This document shows positions 10,175 through 18,269 of a stretch of DNA of 64,000 nucleotides, in pieces; the stretch's first letter is position 1, and every line of letters begins with the position of its first letter. The notes beneath the pieces were generated by a model. The model was given only the letters and a program-made list of their open reading frames with translations, ran no database searches and was not told the DNA's origin. The stretch spans positions 124,001 through 188,000 of the forward strand of contig CACONH010000001.1 in NCBI GenBank assembly GCA_902628495.1, given 5' to 3'. The translations under genes and the position numbers were made by a program. The stretch comes from an uncultured Pelagibacteraceae bacterium (GTDB lineage Bacteria; Pseudomonadota; Alphaproteobacteria; Pelagibacterales; Pelagibacteraceae).

Positions 10175-10760
10175 TTTTTTGAAAAGCTTTAAATCTATGA
10201 TCAATTTTATATTTTTTTTTTGGTGAAATTTGACCAAATGTTTTCTTTGATCCATAAGGAATAAAAATTGGATCATATCCAAATCCTTTTGTGCCGACCT
10301 TAATATTTGATATTCTACCGTCAATTTTCCCAATTGTTGTTTTATATTTTCCACTTGGCCAATAAATTGTTAAGGCACAGATAAAATTAGCTTTTATTTT
10401 TTTGTTTCTCCAACTGGGCATTCTTTTATCTAATTTTTTAAATACTTTTTTAATTGCTAGATCAAAATCATTATTTTTTCCGCCCCATCGAGCTGAGTAA
10501 ATACCAGGTTGATTATTTAAAATTTTAATTTCTAATCCAGAGTCGTCTGAGATACAAATTTGATCACTTTTTTTTGAAAAAAACTTGGCTTTTATAAAAG
10601 AATTTTCTTTAAAGGTTTTACCATTTTCCTTAGGGCTTTTTAAATTAAAGTCAGATGTTGAAAAAATCTTAATGTTTTTTGGCAATAAAGCTTTAATTTC
10701 TCTTAATTTACCTTTGTTATTGGTGCCAATTAGTAGTTTTGAAATTTTTTTGGGTCTCAT
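10158..10760 (-). CDS. rdgB: XTP/dITP diphosphatase (RdgB/HAM1)
   Basis: Removes deaminated purine nucleotides (dITP, XTP) from the pool by hydrolysis to the monophosphate. The family opening LLIGTNNKGKLREIK, the SDDSGLEI metal site and GFGYDPIFIPYG near the C-terminus are all present; length 200 is typical. It is divergent from grpE with a 36-base spacer that also carries the grpE promoter. Its 3' end overlaps the convergent LpoA-like gene. Confidence 0.96.
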   Translation of the reverse strand: MRPKKISKLLIGTNNKGKLREIKALLPKNIKIFSTSDFNLKSPKENGKTFKENSFIKAKFFSKKSDQICISDDSGLEIKILNNQPGIYSARWGGKNNDFDLAIKKVFKKLDKRMPSWRNKKIKANFICALTIYWPSGKYKTTIGKIDGRISNIKVGTKGFGYDPIFIPYGSKKTFGQISPKKKYKIDHRFKAFQKIKKFL

Positions 10761-10788
10761 CTGGAAATATCCATTTTACATACCATAT
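10761..10788 (+). promoter_or_regulatory. Candidate sigma-32 promoter of grpE
   Basis: CTGG (10761-10764), 18 bases, then CCATAT (10783-10788). The same layout, CT[T/G]G-N18-YYATNT, occurs before dnaK and hslV in this window and fits the RpoH consensus (CTTGAA...CCCCATNT). The -35 directly abuts the rdgB start codon. Only 8 bases separate the -10 from the grpE ATG, so transcription would begin at or very near the start codon. Confidence 0.55.
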
Positions 10789-10796
10789 AAATAACT

Positions 10797-11387
10797 ATGG
10801 AAAAAGAAAACGAAAATACCTCAAAGATAGAAAATGAAGAAGAAATAGTTAATGACGAAAAGAACTCTAAAAGTGAGCAAAAGGAGGAGTTGACTATAGA
10901 AGAGAAATTAAAAGAGACAGAGGATAAGTTAACTAGAAGCTATGCTGAATTAGAAAACCAAAGAAGAAGATATGAAAAAGAAAAAGAAGAGGCTTATGAA
11001 TATGGAGGTATGGCACTTGCGAAAGAATGTTTAAATCTCACAGACAACTTGGAGAGATCTAAATTATCTATTATTAGTGATGAAAGTCTTGAAAAAAGCA
11101 ATAAAGATAAAATAATTGAGCATCTTGATGTTATTTATAAGGATATCTTATCAATTTTTAAAAAAAATCAGATCGACGAAATTTCTGCCCTTGGTGAAAA
11201 ATTGGATCCAAACAAACATCAGGCCATGCTTGAAATTGAAGATGCAGAAAAAGAACAAGGTATAGTTGTTCAAGAAATTCAAAAAGGATTTACGTTAAAA
11301 GGAAGATTACTAAGACCTTCATTAGTTGGGGTCTCCAAAAAACCTCAAAAAAATGAGGAAAAACAGCAAAAAAAGGAGAAAAATTAA
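10797..11387 (+). CDS. grpE: Nucleotide exchange factor GrpE
   Basis: Releases ADP from DnaK in the DnaK-DnaJ-GrpE chaperone cycle. A long acidic coiled coil occupies residues 1-75, followed by ENQRRRYEKEKEEAYEYGG, the four-helix part and the C-terminal beta domain with LDPNKHQAMLEI and KGFTLKGRLLRPSLVGVSK. Length 196 is normal. It is followed after 60 bases by dnaK on the same strand; the 5' spacer holds a sigma-32-like promoter. HrcA, often upstream of grpE, is not in the window. Confidence 0.96.
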   Translation: MEKENENTSKIENEEEIVNDEKNSKSEQKEELTIEEKLKETEDKLTRSYAELENQRRRYEKEKEEAYEYGGMALAKECLNLTDNLERSKLSIISDESLEKSNKDKIIEHLDVIYKDILSIFKKNQIDEISALGEKLDPNKHQAMLEIEDAEKEQGIVVQEIQKGFTLKGRLLRPSLVGVSKKPQKNEEKQQKKEKN

Positions 11388-11399
11388 TATTAGTTATAA

Positions 11400-11427
11400 C
11401 TTGTAGATTAGGAATTAACACTTATAT
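11400..11427 (+). promoter_or_regulatory. Candidate sigma-32 promoter of dnaK
   Basis: CTTG (11400-11403), 18 bases, then TTATAT (11422-11427); with one more base the element reads CTTG-N17-CTTATAT, a very good match to the alphaproteobacterial RpoH consensus. It lies in the 60-base grpE-dnaK spacer. A start site about 7 bases past the -10 would leave a leader of about 14 bases with no evident Shine-Dalgarno. Confidence 0.7.
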
Positions 11428-11447
11428 GACCATTATTATTTAAGAAT

Positions 11448-13370
11448 ATGAGCAAAGTAATTGGAATAGATTTAGGAACAACGAATTCTTGCGTGGCAAT
11501 TATGGATGGCACACAAGCAAAAGTTTTAGAAAATGCTGAAGGTGCTAGAACTACACCTTCGGTTGTTGCTTTTACAGATAATGATGAAAAACTAATTGGA
11601 CAACCAGCAAAAAGACAGGCTGTAACCAATCCTGAAAATACAGTATTTGCCGTTAAAAGATTGATTGGAAGAAATTTTGATGATCCATCAGTAAAAAAAG
11701 ATATAGAAACATCTCCTTTTAAAATAGTAAATTCAGAAAAAGGTGACGCATGGATTGAGGCTAAAGGAAATAAATATTCCCCATCTCAAATTTCAGCTTT
11801 TATTCTTCAAAAAATGAAAGAGACAGCAGAAAAATATTTAGGTCAAGAAGTAAAAAAAGCCGTTATAACTGTTCCAGCGTACTTTAACGATGCCCAAAGA
11901 CAAGCAACTAAAGATGCTGGAAAAATAGCTGGTTTAGAAGTTTTAAGAATTATAAATGAGCCTACCGCAGCCTCACTTGCTTATGGTTTAGATAAGAAAA
12001 CTAACAAGAAAATTGCAGTTTATGATTTAGGTGGCGGAACATTTGATGTTTCAATACTTGAATTAGGTGATGGTGTATTTGAAGTTAAGTCTACTAATGG
12101 TGATACTTTTTTAGGTGGTGAAGATTTCGATAATACAATTGTTGAATATTTATTATCTGAGTTTAAAAAAGATAGTGGAATAGACTTAAAATCTGATAAA
12201 CTTGCACTTCAAAGATTAAAAGAAGCTGCAGAAAAGGCAAAAATTGAACTTTCATCAGCAGCACAAACGGAGATAAATCTTCCTTTTATTACAGCAGATA
12301 AGACTGGACCGAAACACATAAACTTAAAAATGACCAGAGCTAAACTAGAAGCCCTAGTTGAAGATTTAATTAAAAGGACTATGCCACCGTGTGAAACAGC
12401 TCTTAAAGATGCTGGTCTTTCAGCGGGTGAAATAGATGAGATAGTGCTAGTTGGTGGTATGACTAGAATGCCTAAAATAATAGAAGAAGTTAAAAACTTT
12501 TTTGGTAAAGAGCCAAATAAATCTGTGAACCCTGATGAGGTTGTTGCTATGGGTGCAGCTATTCAAGCTGGAGTATTGCAAGGAGATGTGAAGGATGTTT
12601 TATTGTTAGATGTTACACCTCTATCTCTTGGAATTGAGACACTAGGTGGAGTGTCAACGAAGTTAATTGATAAAAACACAACTATTCCAACTAAAAAGAG
12701 CCAGGTATTCTCAACAGCTGAAGATAATCAGCCAGCTGTATCCATCAGAGTTCTCCAAGGTGAAAGAGAAATGGCATCTGATAATAAAGTTTTAGGTAAT
12801 TTTGAATTAGTTGGTATTGCACCAGCACCTAGGGGTGTTCCTCAAATTGAAGTTACATTTGATATTGACGCTAATGGCATAGTAAATGTTTCTGCTAAAG
12901 ATAAGGGCACAGGTAAAGAACAAAAAATTCAAATTCAAGCATCAGGCGGCTTAAGTGAAGAAGAAATTAATAAAATGGTTAAGGAAGCTGAAGCTAACAA
13001 AGATGCTGATAAAAAGAAGAGGGAAGCTGTTGATGCAAGAAATCAAGCAGATACATTATTGCACTCAACTGAGAAAAATTTAAAAGAGCATGGAAGTAAA
13101 GTATCTGAGGCAGATAAAAAAGCTATCGAAACTGCATGTTCAGATTTAAGAAATTCTTTGAAAGGAACTGATGTCGAAGATCTTAAAAAGAAAACACAAG
13201 ATTTAGTTCAAGCATCTATGAAATTAGGTGAAGCTATCTATAAGTCACAACAAAGCGCTAAACCAGACGATGGTGCAAAAGACAAAAAAGAAGAAGGAAA
13301 AAAAGACGATAACGTTGTTGACGCAGACTTTGAGGAAGTAAAAGACGAGAATAAAGAAAAAAGTGCCTAA
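11448..13370 (+). CDS. dnaK: Molecular chaperone DnaK (Hsp70)
   Basis: ATP-driven folding chaperone. The 640 residues show the nucleotide-binding domain ([16 protein letters not shown] at the N-terminus, [15 protein letters not shown] near 195, [10 protein letters not shown] near 338), the linker [19 protein letters not shown] near 388, the substrate-binding domain and the helical lid, ending in an acidic tail [10 protein letters not shown]. Canonical length and motifs. Sits between grpE and dnaJ and is preceded by its own sigma-32-like promoter, so it can be induced apart from grpE. Confidence 0.99.
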   Translation: MSKVIGIDLGTTNSCVAIMDGTQAKVLENAEGARTTPSVVAFTDNDEKLIGQPAKRQAVTNPENTVFAVKRLIGRNFDDPSVKKDIETSPFKIVNSEKGDAWIEAKGNKYSPSQISAFILQKMKETAEKYLGQEVKKAVITVPAYFNDAQRQATKDAGKIAGLEVLRIINEPTAASLAYGLDKKTNKKIAVYDLGGGTFDVSILELGDGVFEVKSTNGDTFLGGEDFDNTIVEYLLSEFKKDSGIDLKSDKLALQRLKEAAEKAKIELSSAAQTEINLPFITADKTGPKHINLKMTRAKLEALVEDLIKRTMPPCETALKDAGLSAGEIDEIVLVGGMTRMPKIIEEVKNFFGKEPNKSVNPDEVVAMGAAIQAGVLQGDVKDVLLLDVTPLSLGIETLGGVSTKLIDKNTTIPTKKSQVFSTAEDNQPAVSIRVLQGEREMASDNKVLGNFELVGIAPAPRGVPQIEVTFDIDANGIVNVSAKDKGTGKEQKIQIQASGGLSEEEINKMVKEAEANKDADKKKREAVDARNQADTLLHSTEKNLKEHGSKVSEADKKAIETACSDLRNSLKGTDVEDLKKKTQDLVQASMKLGEAIYKSQQSAKPDDGAKDKKEEGKKDDNVVDADFEEVKDENKEKSA

Positions 13371-13398
13371 GAGCTAACAACTGTTTGTCTAATTAGTT

Positions 13399-14523
13399 AT
13401 GGCAAAAAGAGATTACTACGAAGTCTTAGGTGTAAATAAATCAGCATCGGCAGATCAAATAAAAGCTGCCTATAGAAAACTAGCTGTAAAACATCATCCA
13501 GATAAAAATAAGGGAGACAAAACTTCTGAAGAAAAGTTCAAAGAGGCATCAGAAGCATATCACGTTTTATCAAATGCGGAGAGAAAACAAAATTATGATA
13601 ATTTTGGTCATGCTGCGTTTGAGAACGGGGGGGGTGGTAGAGGAGGTTTTAGCAATTTTGATTTTTCTAGTCACTTCTCTGATATTTTTGAGGATTTCTT
13701 TGGTGATTTTGGTGGAGGCGGAAGAAGAAGTAGAAAAGCAAATTTTAGAGGGTCTGATTTAAGATATGATTTATCTATTTCACTTGAGGAGGCTTATACA
13801 GGAAAAAAACAAGACATAAAATTTTCAACATCTGAAAAATGTGAGATTTGCAATGGTAGTGGCTCTAAACCTGGCACTAATATAGGCTCTTGCTCTATGT
13901 GTGGAGGTAATGGTCAAGTAAGGTCGAGCCAAGGTTTTTTCACTGTACAACAGACGTGCCCTCAATGTTCAGGCACTGGCGAACAAATTACTAATCCATG
14001 CGGTAGTTGTGGTGGTCAAGGAAAGAAACAAGCATCAAAAAGATTATCAGTGACAATTCCAAAAGGTGTCGATGATGGTACTAGAATTAGATTAGCAGGT
14101 AAAGGGGAGGCTGGTTCTAGAGGTGCATCAAGTGGGGACTTGTATCTTTTTATAAATGTTTATTCCCATGATTTATTTAAAAGAAGTGAGGAAAATTTAT
14201 TTTTTGAATGTCCAATATCTATTGCAGATGCAGCACTAGGAGCATCCATAGAAATACCAACTATCGATGGAGGAAAAGCAAAAATTAAAATTCCATCTGG
14301 TACACAAAGTGGTAAACAATTTCGATTAAAAGGTAAGGGAATGCCTTTAATGAGAGGAGGTGGCATTGGAGATTTATATGTTCAAGTAAATACCGAAGTA
14401 CCAGTTAACCTCAACAAAGAGCAAAAAGAACTTCTTGAAAAATTCAGAGAAATTGAAAATGAAAAATCTAATCCTAGTATCAAAAAGTTCTTCCAAAAGG
14501 CAAAAAATTTCTGGAAAAGCTGA
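13399..14523 (+). CDS. dnaJ: Chaperone protein DnaJ (Hsp40)
   Basis: Co-chaperone that stimulates DnaK ATPase and delivers substrates. The J domain (1-70) has the HPD motif in KHHPDKNKG. A Gly/Phe region follows (about 75-110, with GGGGRGGF), then four zinc-finger repeats CEICNGSG, CSMCGGNG, CPQCSGTG, CGSCGGQG (about 148-215) and the two C-terminal beta domains. Length 374 is standard for full-type DnaJ. It follows dnaK by 28 bases with no separate promoter seen. Confidence 0.98.
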   Translation: MAKRDYYEVLGVNKSASADQIKAAYRKLAVKHHPDKNKGDKTSEEKFKEASEAYHVLSNAERKQNYDNFGHAAFENGGGGRGGFSNFDFSSHFSDIFEDFFGDFGGGGRRSRKANFRGSDLRYDLSISLEEAYTGKKQDIKFSTSEKCEICNGSGSKPGTNIGSCSMCGGNGQVRSSQGFFTVQQTCPQCSGTGEQITNPCGSCGGQGKKQASKRLSVTIPKGVDDGTRIRLAGKGEAGSRGASSGDLYLFINVYSHDLFKRSEENLFFECPISIADAALGASIEIPTIDGGKAKIKIPSGTQSGKQFRLKGKGMPLMRGGGIGDLYVQVNTEVPVNLNKEQKELLEKFREIENEKSNPSIKKFFQKAKNFWKS

Positions 14524-14552
14524 AACTAATAAAATAAAAACTGTTTTTTTAA

Positions 14553-15386
14553 ATGATATCTTTATCAACAAAATTAAAAATTAAATGTGCATCATTAATA
14601 AGTAATCTTTTGGTTTTATTTCTTGGAGACAAAAACAAAATAATAAACAGAAGTAATATTAATTATTGTATTAATCTCAGAGAAGGCATAGACCTAGGAA
14701 TTTTTCTTGGTATTAACAATGAGACTTCTATTTTAAATATAGATAAAATTATGAATATTAACAAAAAAAAAACAATAATTGATATTGGTGCAAATATAGG
14801 ATCTGTATCCCTTCCATTAGCAAAAACATTTAAAAATTCTACAATAATTTCTATTGAACCAACAGTTTATGCATTTTCTAAACTGAAAAAAAATGTAAAT
14901 TTAAATCCTTATTTAAAAAAAAGAATTATTCTTCAAAATATTTTTATTTCAAATAAAAAAAAAATAATCAAGGAAGTTCATTCATCATGGAATTTTTTAG
15001 ATAGTGGTAAAAAACACCAGGTTCATATGGGTATTTTAAAGAAAACATCATTAAAAACAAAAAAACTTGATCAAATTTGCTCAAAACTTGAAAATATTGA
15101 TCTCATTAAAATTGATGTAGATGGACATGAACTAGATGTATTAAAAAGTGGTAAAACAACAATTATGAAACACAAACCCTTTATATATTTTGAATTTGCT
15201 CCTTATTTATATAAGGAGTTTGGATACACACCGGAAAATTTGATAAATTATATTAAAAAAGATTTAGATTATTTATTTTTTGACGAAAATTTAAAAAGAG
15301 TTTTTAATATTGAAAATTTTATAAAAAAACTTCAGGGTAGATCACAAAACTTTTTTTTATTTCATAAAAGTATTAAGGTAAAATAG
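14553..15386 (+). CDS. FkbM-family SAM-dependent methyltransferase
   Basis: The class I methyltransferase motif I is TIIDIGANIGSVSLPLA (near residue 75), followed by an acidic motif II at ISIEPT and the FkbM-typical LDQICSK...IDLIKIDVDGHELDVLKSG (near 175-200). FkbM enzymes methylate hydroxyl groups of sugars or secondary metabolites; this substrate is unknown. It sits 29 bases after dnaJ and interrupts the dnaJ-dapB adjacency found in many alphaproteobacteria, so it is probably an accessory insertion, perhaps for a surface glycan. Confidence 0.85.
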   Translation: MISLSTKLKIKCASLISNLLVLFLGDKNKIINRSNINYCINLREGIDLGIFLGINNETSILNIDKIMNINKKKTIIDIGANIGSVSLPLAKTFKNSTIISIEPTVYAFSKLKKNVNLNPYLKKRIILQNIFISNKKKIIKEVHSSWNFLDSGKKHQVHMGILKKTSLKTKKLDQICSKLENIDLIKIDVDGHELDVLKSGKTTIMKHKPFIYFEFAPYLYKEFGYTPENLINYIKKDLDYLFFDENLKRVFNIENFIKKLQGRSQNFFLFHKSIKVK

Positions 15387-15388
15387 CT

Positions 15389-15556
15389 ATGAGTCTTGAA
15401 ATTATTGTCCCTATAATAGCTTTAATAGGTGTTTTAGTATTAGTATTACCAGAGTTTATACGCACTAATTACAATATTAAAATATTAATTAAAAACTTAT
15501 CAATATGGATTATTGTAATCCTAATGATACTAATATTTATATATTTTATATTATAA
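15389..15556 (+). CDS. Small hydrophobic membrane protein, 55 residues
   Basis: Too short for the ORF track. The ATG lies 2 bases after the FkbM stop and is preceded by AAGGTA. The 55 residues begin MSLEIIVPIIALIGVLVLVLP and form two transmembrane segments (about 5-21 and 37-55) separated by a short polar stretch with one Arg and three Lys. The tight junction to the methyltransferase gene and the clean two-helix pattern support a real gene. I do not recognise the family. It could be a remnant of a longer membrane protein. Confidence 0.5.
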   Translation: MSLEIIVPIIALIGVLVLVLPEFIRTNYNIKILIKNLSIWIIVILMILIFIYFIL

Positions 15557-15567
15557 ATATTTATTAA

Positions 15568-15747
15568 TTATTTATTTTCAGCGCAGATATCCTTAATCAC
15601 AGGAACACTTGCACAATCACCACATTTGGTAACTTGTACCAAACATCCGCTATCAAGCATTTTCACGTCTACAACTCTATCACACTTAGAGCAAACCGAC
15701 GAAATAGTTAATCCGCACTTTTTACAACTAAATTTTTGTGTTTGCAT
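15568..15747 (-). CDS. Cysteine-rich zinc-ribbon-like miniprotein, 59 residues
   Basis: Missed by the ORF track. It begins MQTQKFSCKKCG and has eight cysteines in 59 residues: CKKC (8-11), CSKC (19-22), C35, CGDC (42-45) and C55. Two or three CxxC knuckles suggest a zinc ribbon or a small metal or Fe-S site. The gene faces away from dapB. A Fur-box-like palindrome starts 53 bases upstream of the start codon and a TATTAT -10-like hexamer abuts it. The family is not recognised; iron-linked regulation is an inference. Confidence 0.6.
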   Translation of the reverse strand: MQTQKFSCKKCGLTISSVCSKCDRVVDVKMLDSGCLVQVTKCGDCASVPVIKDICAENK

Positions 15748-15799
15748 GTAGTTAAGATAAAAAATTAAAAAAAATTATTCAAGAAATAACGTATAATAT

Positions 15800-15814
15800 T
15801 GATTATCATTATCA
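15800..15814. promoter_or_regulatory. Fur-box-like site 1
   Basis: TGATTATCATTATCA differs by one base from the 7-1-7 Fur consensus TGATAATNATTATCA. On the minus strand a TATTAT hexamer (15793-15798) lies just downstream, so a bound regulator would cover the spacer or -35 of a promoter for the Cys-rich miniprotein. Confidence 0.55.
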
Positions 15815-15859
15815 CAAAAAAACCAATTAAAATCATCTCTTTAAAAAAATCTTTATGAA

Positions 15860-15874
15860 TGATAATCATTATCA
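15860..15874. promoter_or_regulatory. Fur-box-like site 2
   Basis: TGATAATCATTATCA is a perfect match to the 7-1-7 Fur consensus TGATAATNATTATCA and an exact inverted repeat around the central base. It lies 60 bases from site 1 and ends 13 bases before the dapB start at 15888, overlapping the ORF-track start at 15855. Confidence 0.6.
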
Positions 15875-15887
15875 ACAAAATCTTTAT

Positions 15888-16661
15888 ATGAAAATAAATT
15901 TAACTATCACAGGATGTATGGGAAGAATGGGTCAACAGCTTATTAAATCTTCAAATAAAAATAAAAACTTCAAATTAGTTTCGCTTACAGAAAACTTTAA
16001 AATTAATAGAAAAATAAACAATGTTTTACCTGAATTTAATAACGTTAATTCTTTTAAAAAAACTAATGTCATCATAGATTTTACAGTACCTAAATGTACG
16101 CTGGAAGTCCTTAAAATTGCCTCAAAATTAAAAAAAAGGGTTGTTATAGGCACTACTGGTTTTACTAAAAATCAGGAAAATACAATAAAAAGATATTCTA
16201 AAAAAATTCCAATATTAAAAGCTGGGAACATGAGCTTAGGTATTAATTTATTAATGTATTTGACAGAAATTACCTCCAAATCTCTTGGAAGCAATTTTTT
16301 GAGTAAAGTTTTTGAAATTCATCATAAACATAAAAAAGATCACCCGTCTGGCACAGCTTTAATGCTTGGAAAAGGAATAGCTATTGGGAAGAATAAAGAT
16401 CTAAATAGATTGATAGGAAAAAAATATCTAAATAAAAAATCTTTTCCTTACGGAAAAAAAATAAATTTTAATTCGATGAGAAAAGGTGAAGTAATTGGTG
16501 AACATGAAGTTAAATTTTCTAGTGGTAAAGAAATCATAACTTTAAATCACGAAGCATTTGATAGAGCCTTATACTCTGAGGGTGCTTTAACCGCAGCAAA
16601 GTGGTTGATGAAGAAGAGACCAGGCCTTTATTCAATGAGAGATATATTGAACTTTAAATGA
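15888..16661 (+). CDS. dapB: 4-hydroxy-tetrahydrodipicolinate reductase
   Basis: NAD(P)H-dependent reduction step of the lysine/diaminopimelate pathway. The start at 15888 is chosen because MKINLTITGCMGRMGQ is the normal DapB opening; the tracked start at 15855 would add 11 residues encoded by a Fur-box-like palindrome. The protein is then 257 residues, with the nucleotide-binding GCMGRMG loop, FTVP, GTTGFT, and the catalytic HHKHKKDHPSGTA segment near 150. Overlaps nth by 4 bases, forming a plus-strand run with nth and the PfkB kinase. Confidence 0.95.
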   Translation: MKINLTITGCMGRMGQQLIKSSNKNKNFKLVSLTENFKINRKINNVLPEFNNVNSFKKTNVIIDFTVPKCTLEVLKIASKLKKRVVIGTTGFTKNQENTIKRYSKKIPILKAGNMSLGINLLMYLTEITSKSLGSNFLSKVFEIHHKHKKDHPSGTALMLGKGIAIGKNKDLNRLIGKKYLNKKSFPYGKKINFNSMRKGEVIGEHEVKFSSGKEIITLNHEAFDRALYSEGALTAAKWLMKKRPGLYSMRDILNFK

Positions 16662-17326
16662 GTTCAAAAAATGCTGACAAAATCAAAAGAGCTAAAATAG
16701 TATTAAAAATACTTAATAAGACTTATCCACACATTAATGTCCCTCTTGAAAGTAGAAATGTGTTTACTTTATTAATTTCAGTTCTTTTGTCTGCACAATG
16801 TACAGATGTGAATGTAAATAATGTGACAAAAGATATTTATCCAAAATATTATAAGCCTATTCATTTTGTAAAGCTTGGGAGAAAAAAAATTGAAAGGTTA
16901 ATAAGAAGAATAGGAATATTTAGAATAAAAGCTAAAAGTATTTATTACTTGTCTAAAACCTTAGTAGAAAAATATAATAGTAAAGTTCCAAGCACCTTTG
17001 AACAATTAGAGGAACTTCCTGGAGTTGGTCACAAAACTGCAAGTGTAGTCATGTCTCAAGGTTTTGGTCATCCCGCTTTCCCAGTAGACACTCATATTCA
17101 CCGGCTTGCTCAAAGATGGGGATTAACAAATGGTAAAAATGTTGTTCAAACCGAGGAAGATCTAAAGAGTTTATTTCCAAAAAAATCTTGGAACAAACTT
17201 CATTTACAGATTATTTTTTATGGTAGAGAATATTGTAAGGCTCGAGATTGTTACGGTATTTCTTGTAAAATTTGCACGAGTTGTTATCCTAATAGAAAAA
17301 AACCAATTAAAACTAAAAAGGCTTAG
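16658..17326 (+). CDS. nth: Endonuclease III
   Basis: DNA glycosylase/AP lyase for oxidised pyrimidines. It has the helix-hairpin-helix ELPGVGHKTASVV with the catalytic Lys (near residue 125) and the catalytic Asp in FPVDTHIHRLAQRWG. The Fe-S cysteine region near the C-terminus reads CKARDCYGISCKICTSC, whose spacing differs from the usual C-x6-C-x2-C-x5-C, so cluster ligation may be rearranged. Length 222 is normal. It overlaps dapB by ATGA and the kinase gene starts 1 base after its stop. Confidence 0.94.
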   Translation: MSSKNADKIKRAKIVLKILNKTYPHINVPLESRNVFTLLISVLLSAQCTDVNVNNVTKDIYPKYYKPIHFVKLGRKKIERLIRRIGIFRIKAKSIYYLSKTLVEKYNSKVPSTFEQLEELPGVGHKTASVVMSQGFGHPAFPVDTHIHRLAQRWGLTNGKNVVQTEEDLKSLFPKKSWNKLHLQIIFYGREYCKARDCYGISCKICTSCYPNRKKPIKTKKA

Positions 17327-17327
17327 C

Positions 17328-18257
17328 ATGAAAATATTAGGTATAGGCAATGCAATTGTAGATGTAATTTGCAAAGTTGAGGATGATTTTATTCAAAAAA
17401 ATGGTCTTACTAAAAGTACAATGAAGCTCATTTTTGAGGAAAAAGAATTTAAACAACTATTATCTAATTTAAAAATTGAAAAAACTGTGTCAGGCGGATC
17501 TGTGGCAAATTCTATAGTTGGTATTTCACAGCTCAAAAACAAAGTTGGTTTTATAGGTAAAGTGAGTGATGATGAATTAGGCGGAAAGTATGAAGAAGGA
17601 CTTAAACAAGAAAATGTTGAATATTTTTACTCGAAGAAAAAGGAGGAGTTACCAACAGGCACTTGTTTAATTTTAGTAACACCAGACTCTGAGAGAACAA
17701 TGTGTACTTTTCTTGGAACAGCGGGAAAAATAAATGAAAATGATGTTGATACAAATGCCGTAAAACAAAGTGAACTTATTCTATTGGAAGGATACCTGTG
17801 GGATGAGGGAGATCCTAAAAAAGCTTTTGATAAAGCAATAACTAATGCAAATAAAGTTGCAATGTCTTTATCAGATCAATTTTGTGTTGATAGACATAAG
17901 CCTCATTTTTTAAATTTAGTTAAAAATAAATTAGATATAACATTTGCTAATGAACAAGAAATTATGTCTTTAATTGATGCTAAAAACTTTGATGAGGTAA
18001 TTAATTTTGGAAAAGGTCTTAAAAAATTATTGGTTATCACTAGGGGTGAAAAAGGTGCAATCTCAATTAACGGTGATGAAGTTACAGAATGTGGTATTCA
18101 AAAAAATCTCAAAATAATTGATTTGACTGGTGCTGGAGATTTATTCGCCGCAGGATTTTTACATGGTCATGTAAACGGTCTATCTCAAAAAGAATGCTTA
18201 GAAAAAGGTACTGAAATGTCTTCTAAAGTTATTCAACAAATTGGTGCAAGAATATAA
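17328..18257 (+). CDS. PfkB-family sugar/nucleoside kinase (adenosine kinase-like)
   Basis: The tracked start at 17220 lies inside nth; the ATG at 17328 gives the proper family opening MKILGIGNAIVDVICKVEDDF and 309 residues. The PfkB signature 2 DLTGAGDLFAAGFLHG carries the catalytic Asp near the C-terminus, and SGGSVANSIVGIS near residue 55 fits the adenosine kinase/ribokinase substrate loop. Alphaproteobacterial homologues are annotated as adenosine kinase; the exact substrate cannot be read from the sequence. Confidence 0.9.
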   Translation: MKILGIGNAIVDVICKVEDDFIQKNGLTKSTMKLIFEEKEFKQLLSNLKIEKTVSGGSVANSIVGISQLKNKVGFIGKVSDDELGGKYEEGLKQENVEYFYSKKKEELPTGTCLILVTPDSERTMCTFLGTAGKINENDVDTNAVKQSELILLEGYLWDEGDPKKAFDKAITNANKVAMSLSDQFCVDRHKPHFLNLVKNKLDITFANEQEIMSLIDAKNFDEVINFGKGLKKLLVITRGEKGAISINGDEVTECGIQKNLKIIDLTGAGDLFAAGFLHGHVNGLSQKECLEKGTEMSSKVIQQIGARI

Positions 18258-18269
18258 TAATTAGTCGTA

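Noticed and set aside
10034-10354. 106-residue minus-strand ORF between the LpoA-like gene and rdgB
   Set aside because: Overlaps both genes in another frame; no domain or plausible start context.
15855-15887. Upstream start of dapB
   Set aside because: Adds 11 residues before the standard MKINLTITG opening and is made of the Fur-box-like palindrome.
17220-17327. Upstream start of the PfkB kinase
   Set aside because: These 36 codons lie inside nth in another frame; the family N-terminus begins at 17328.
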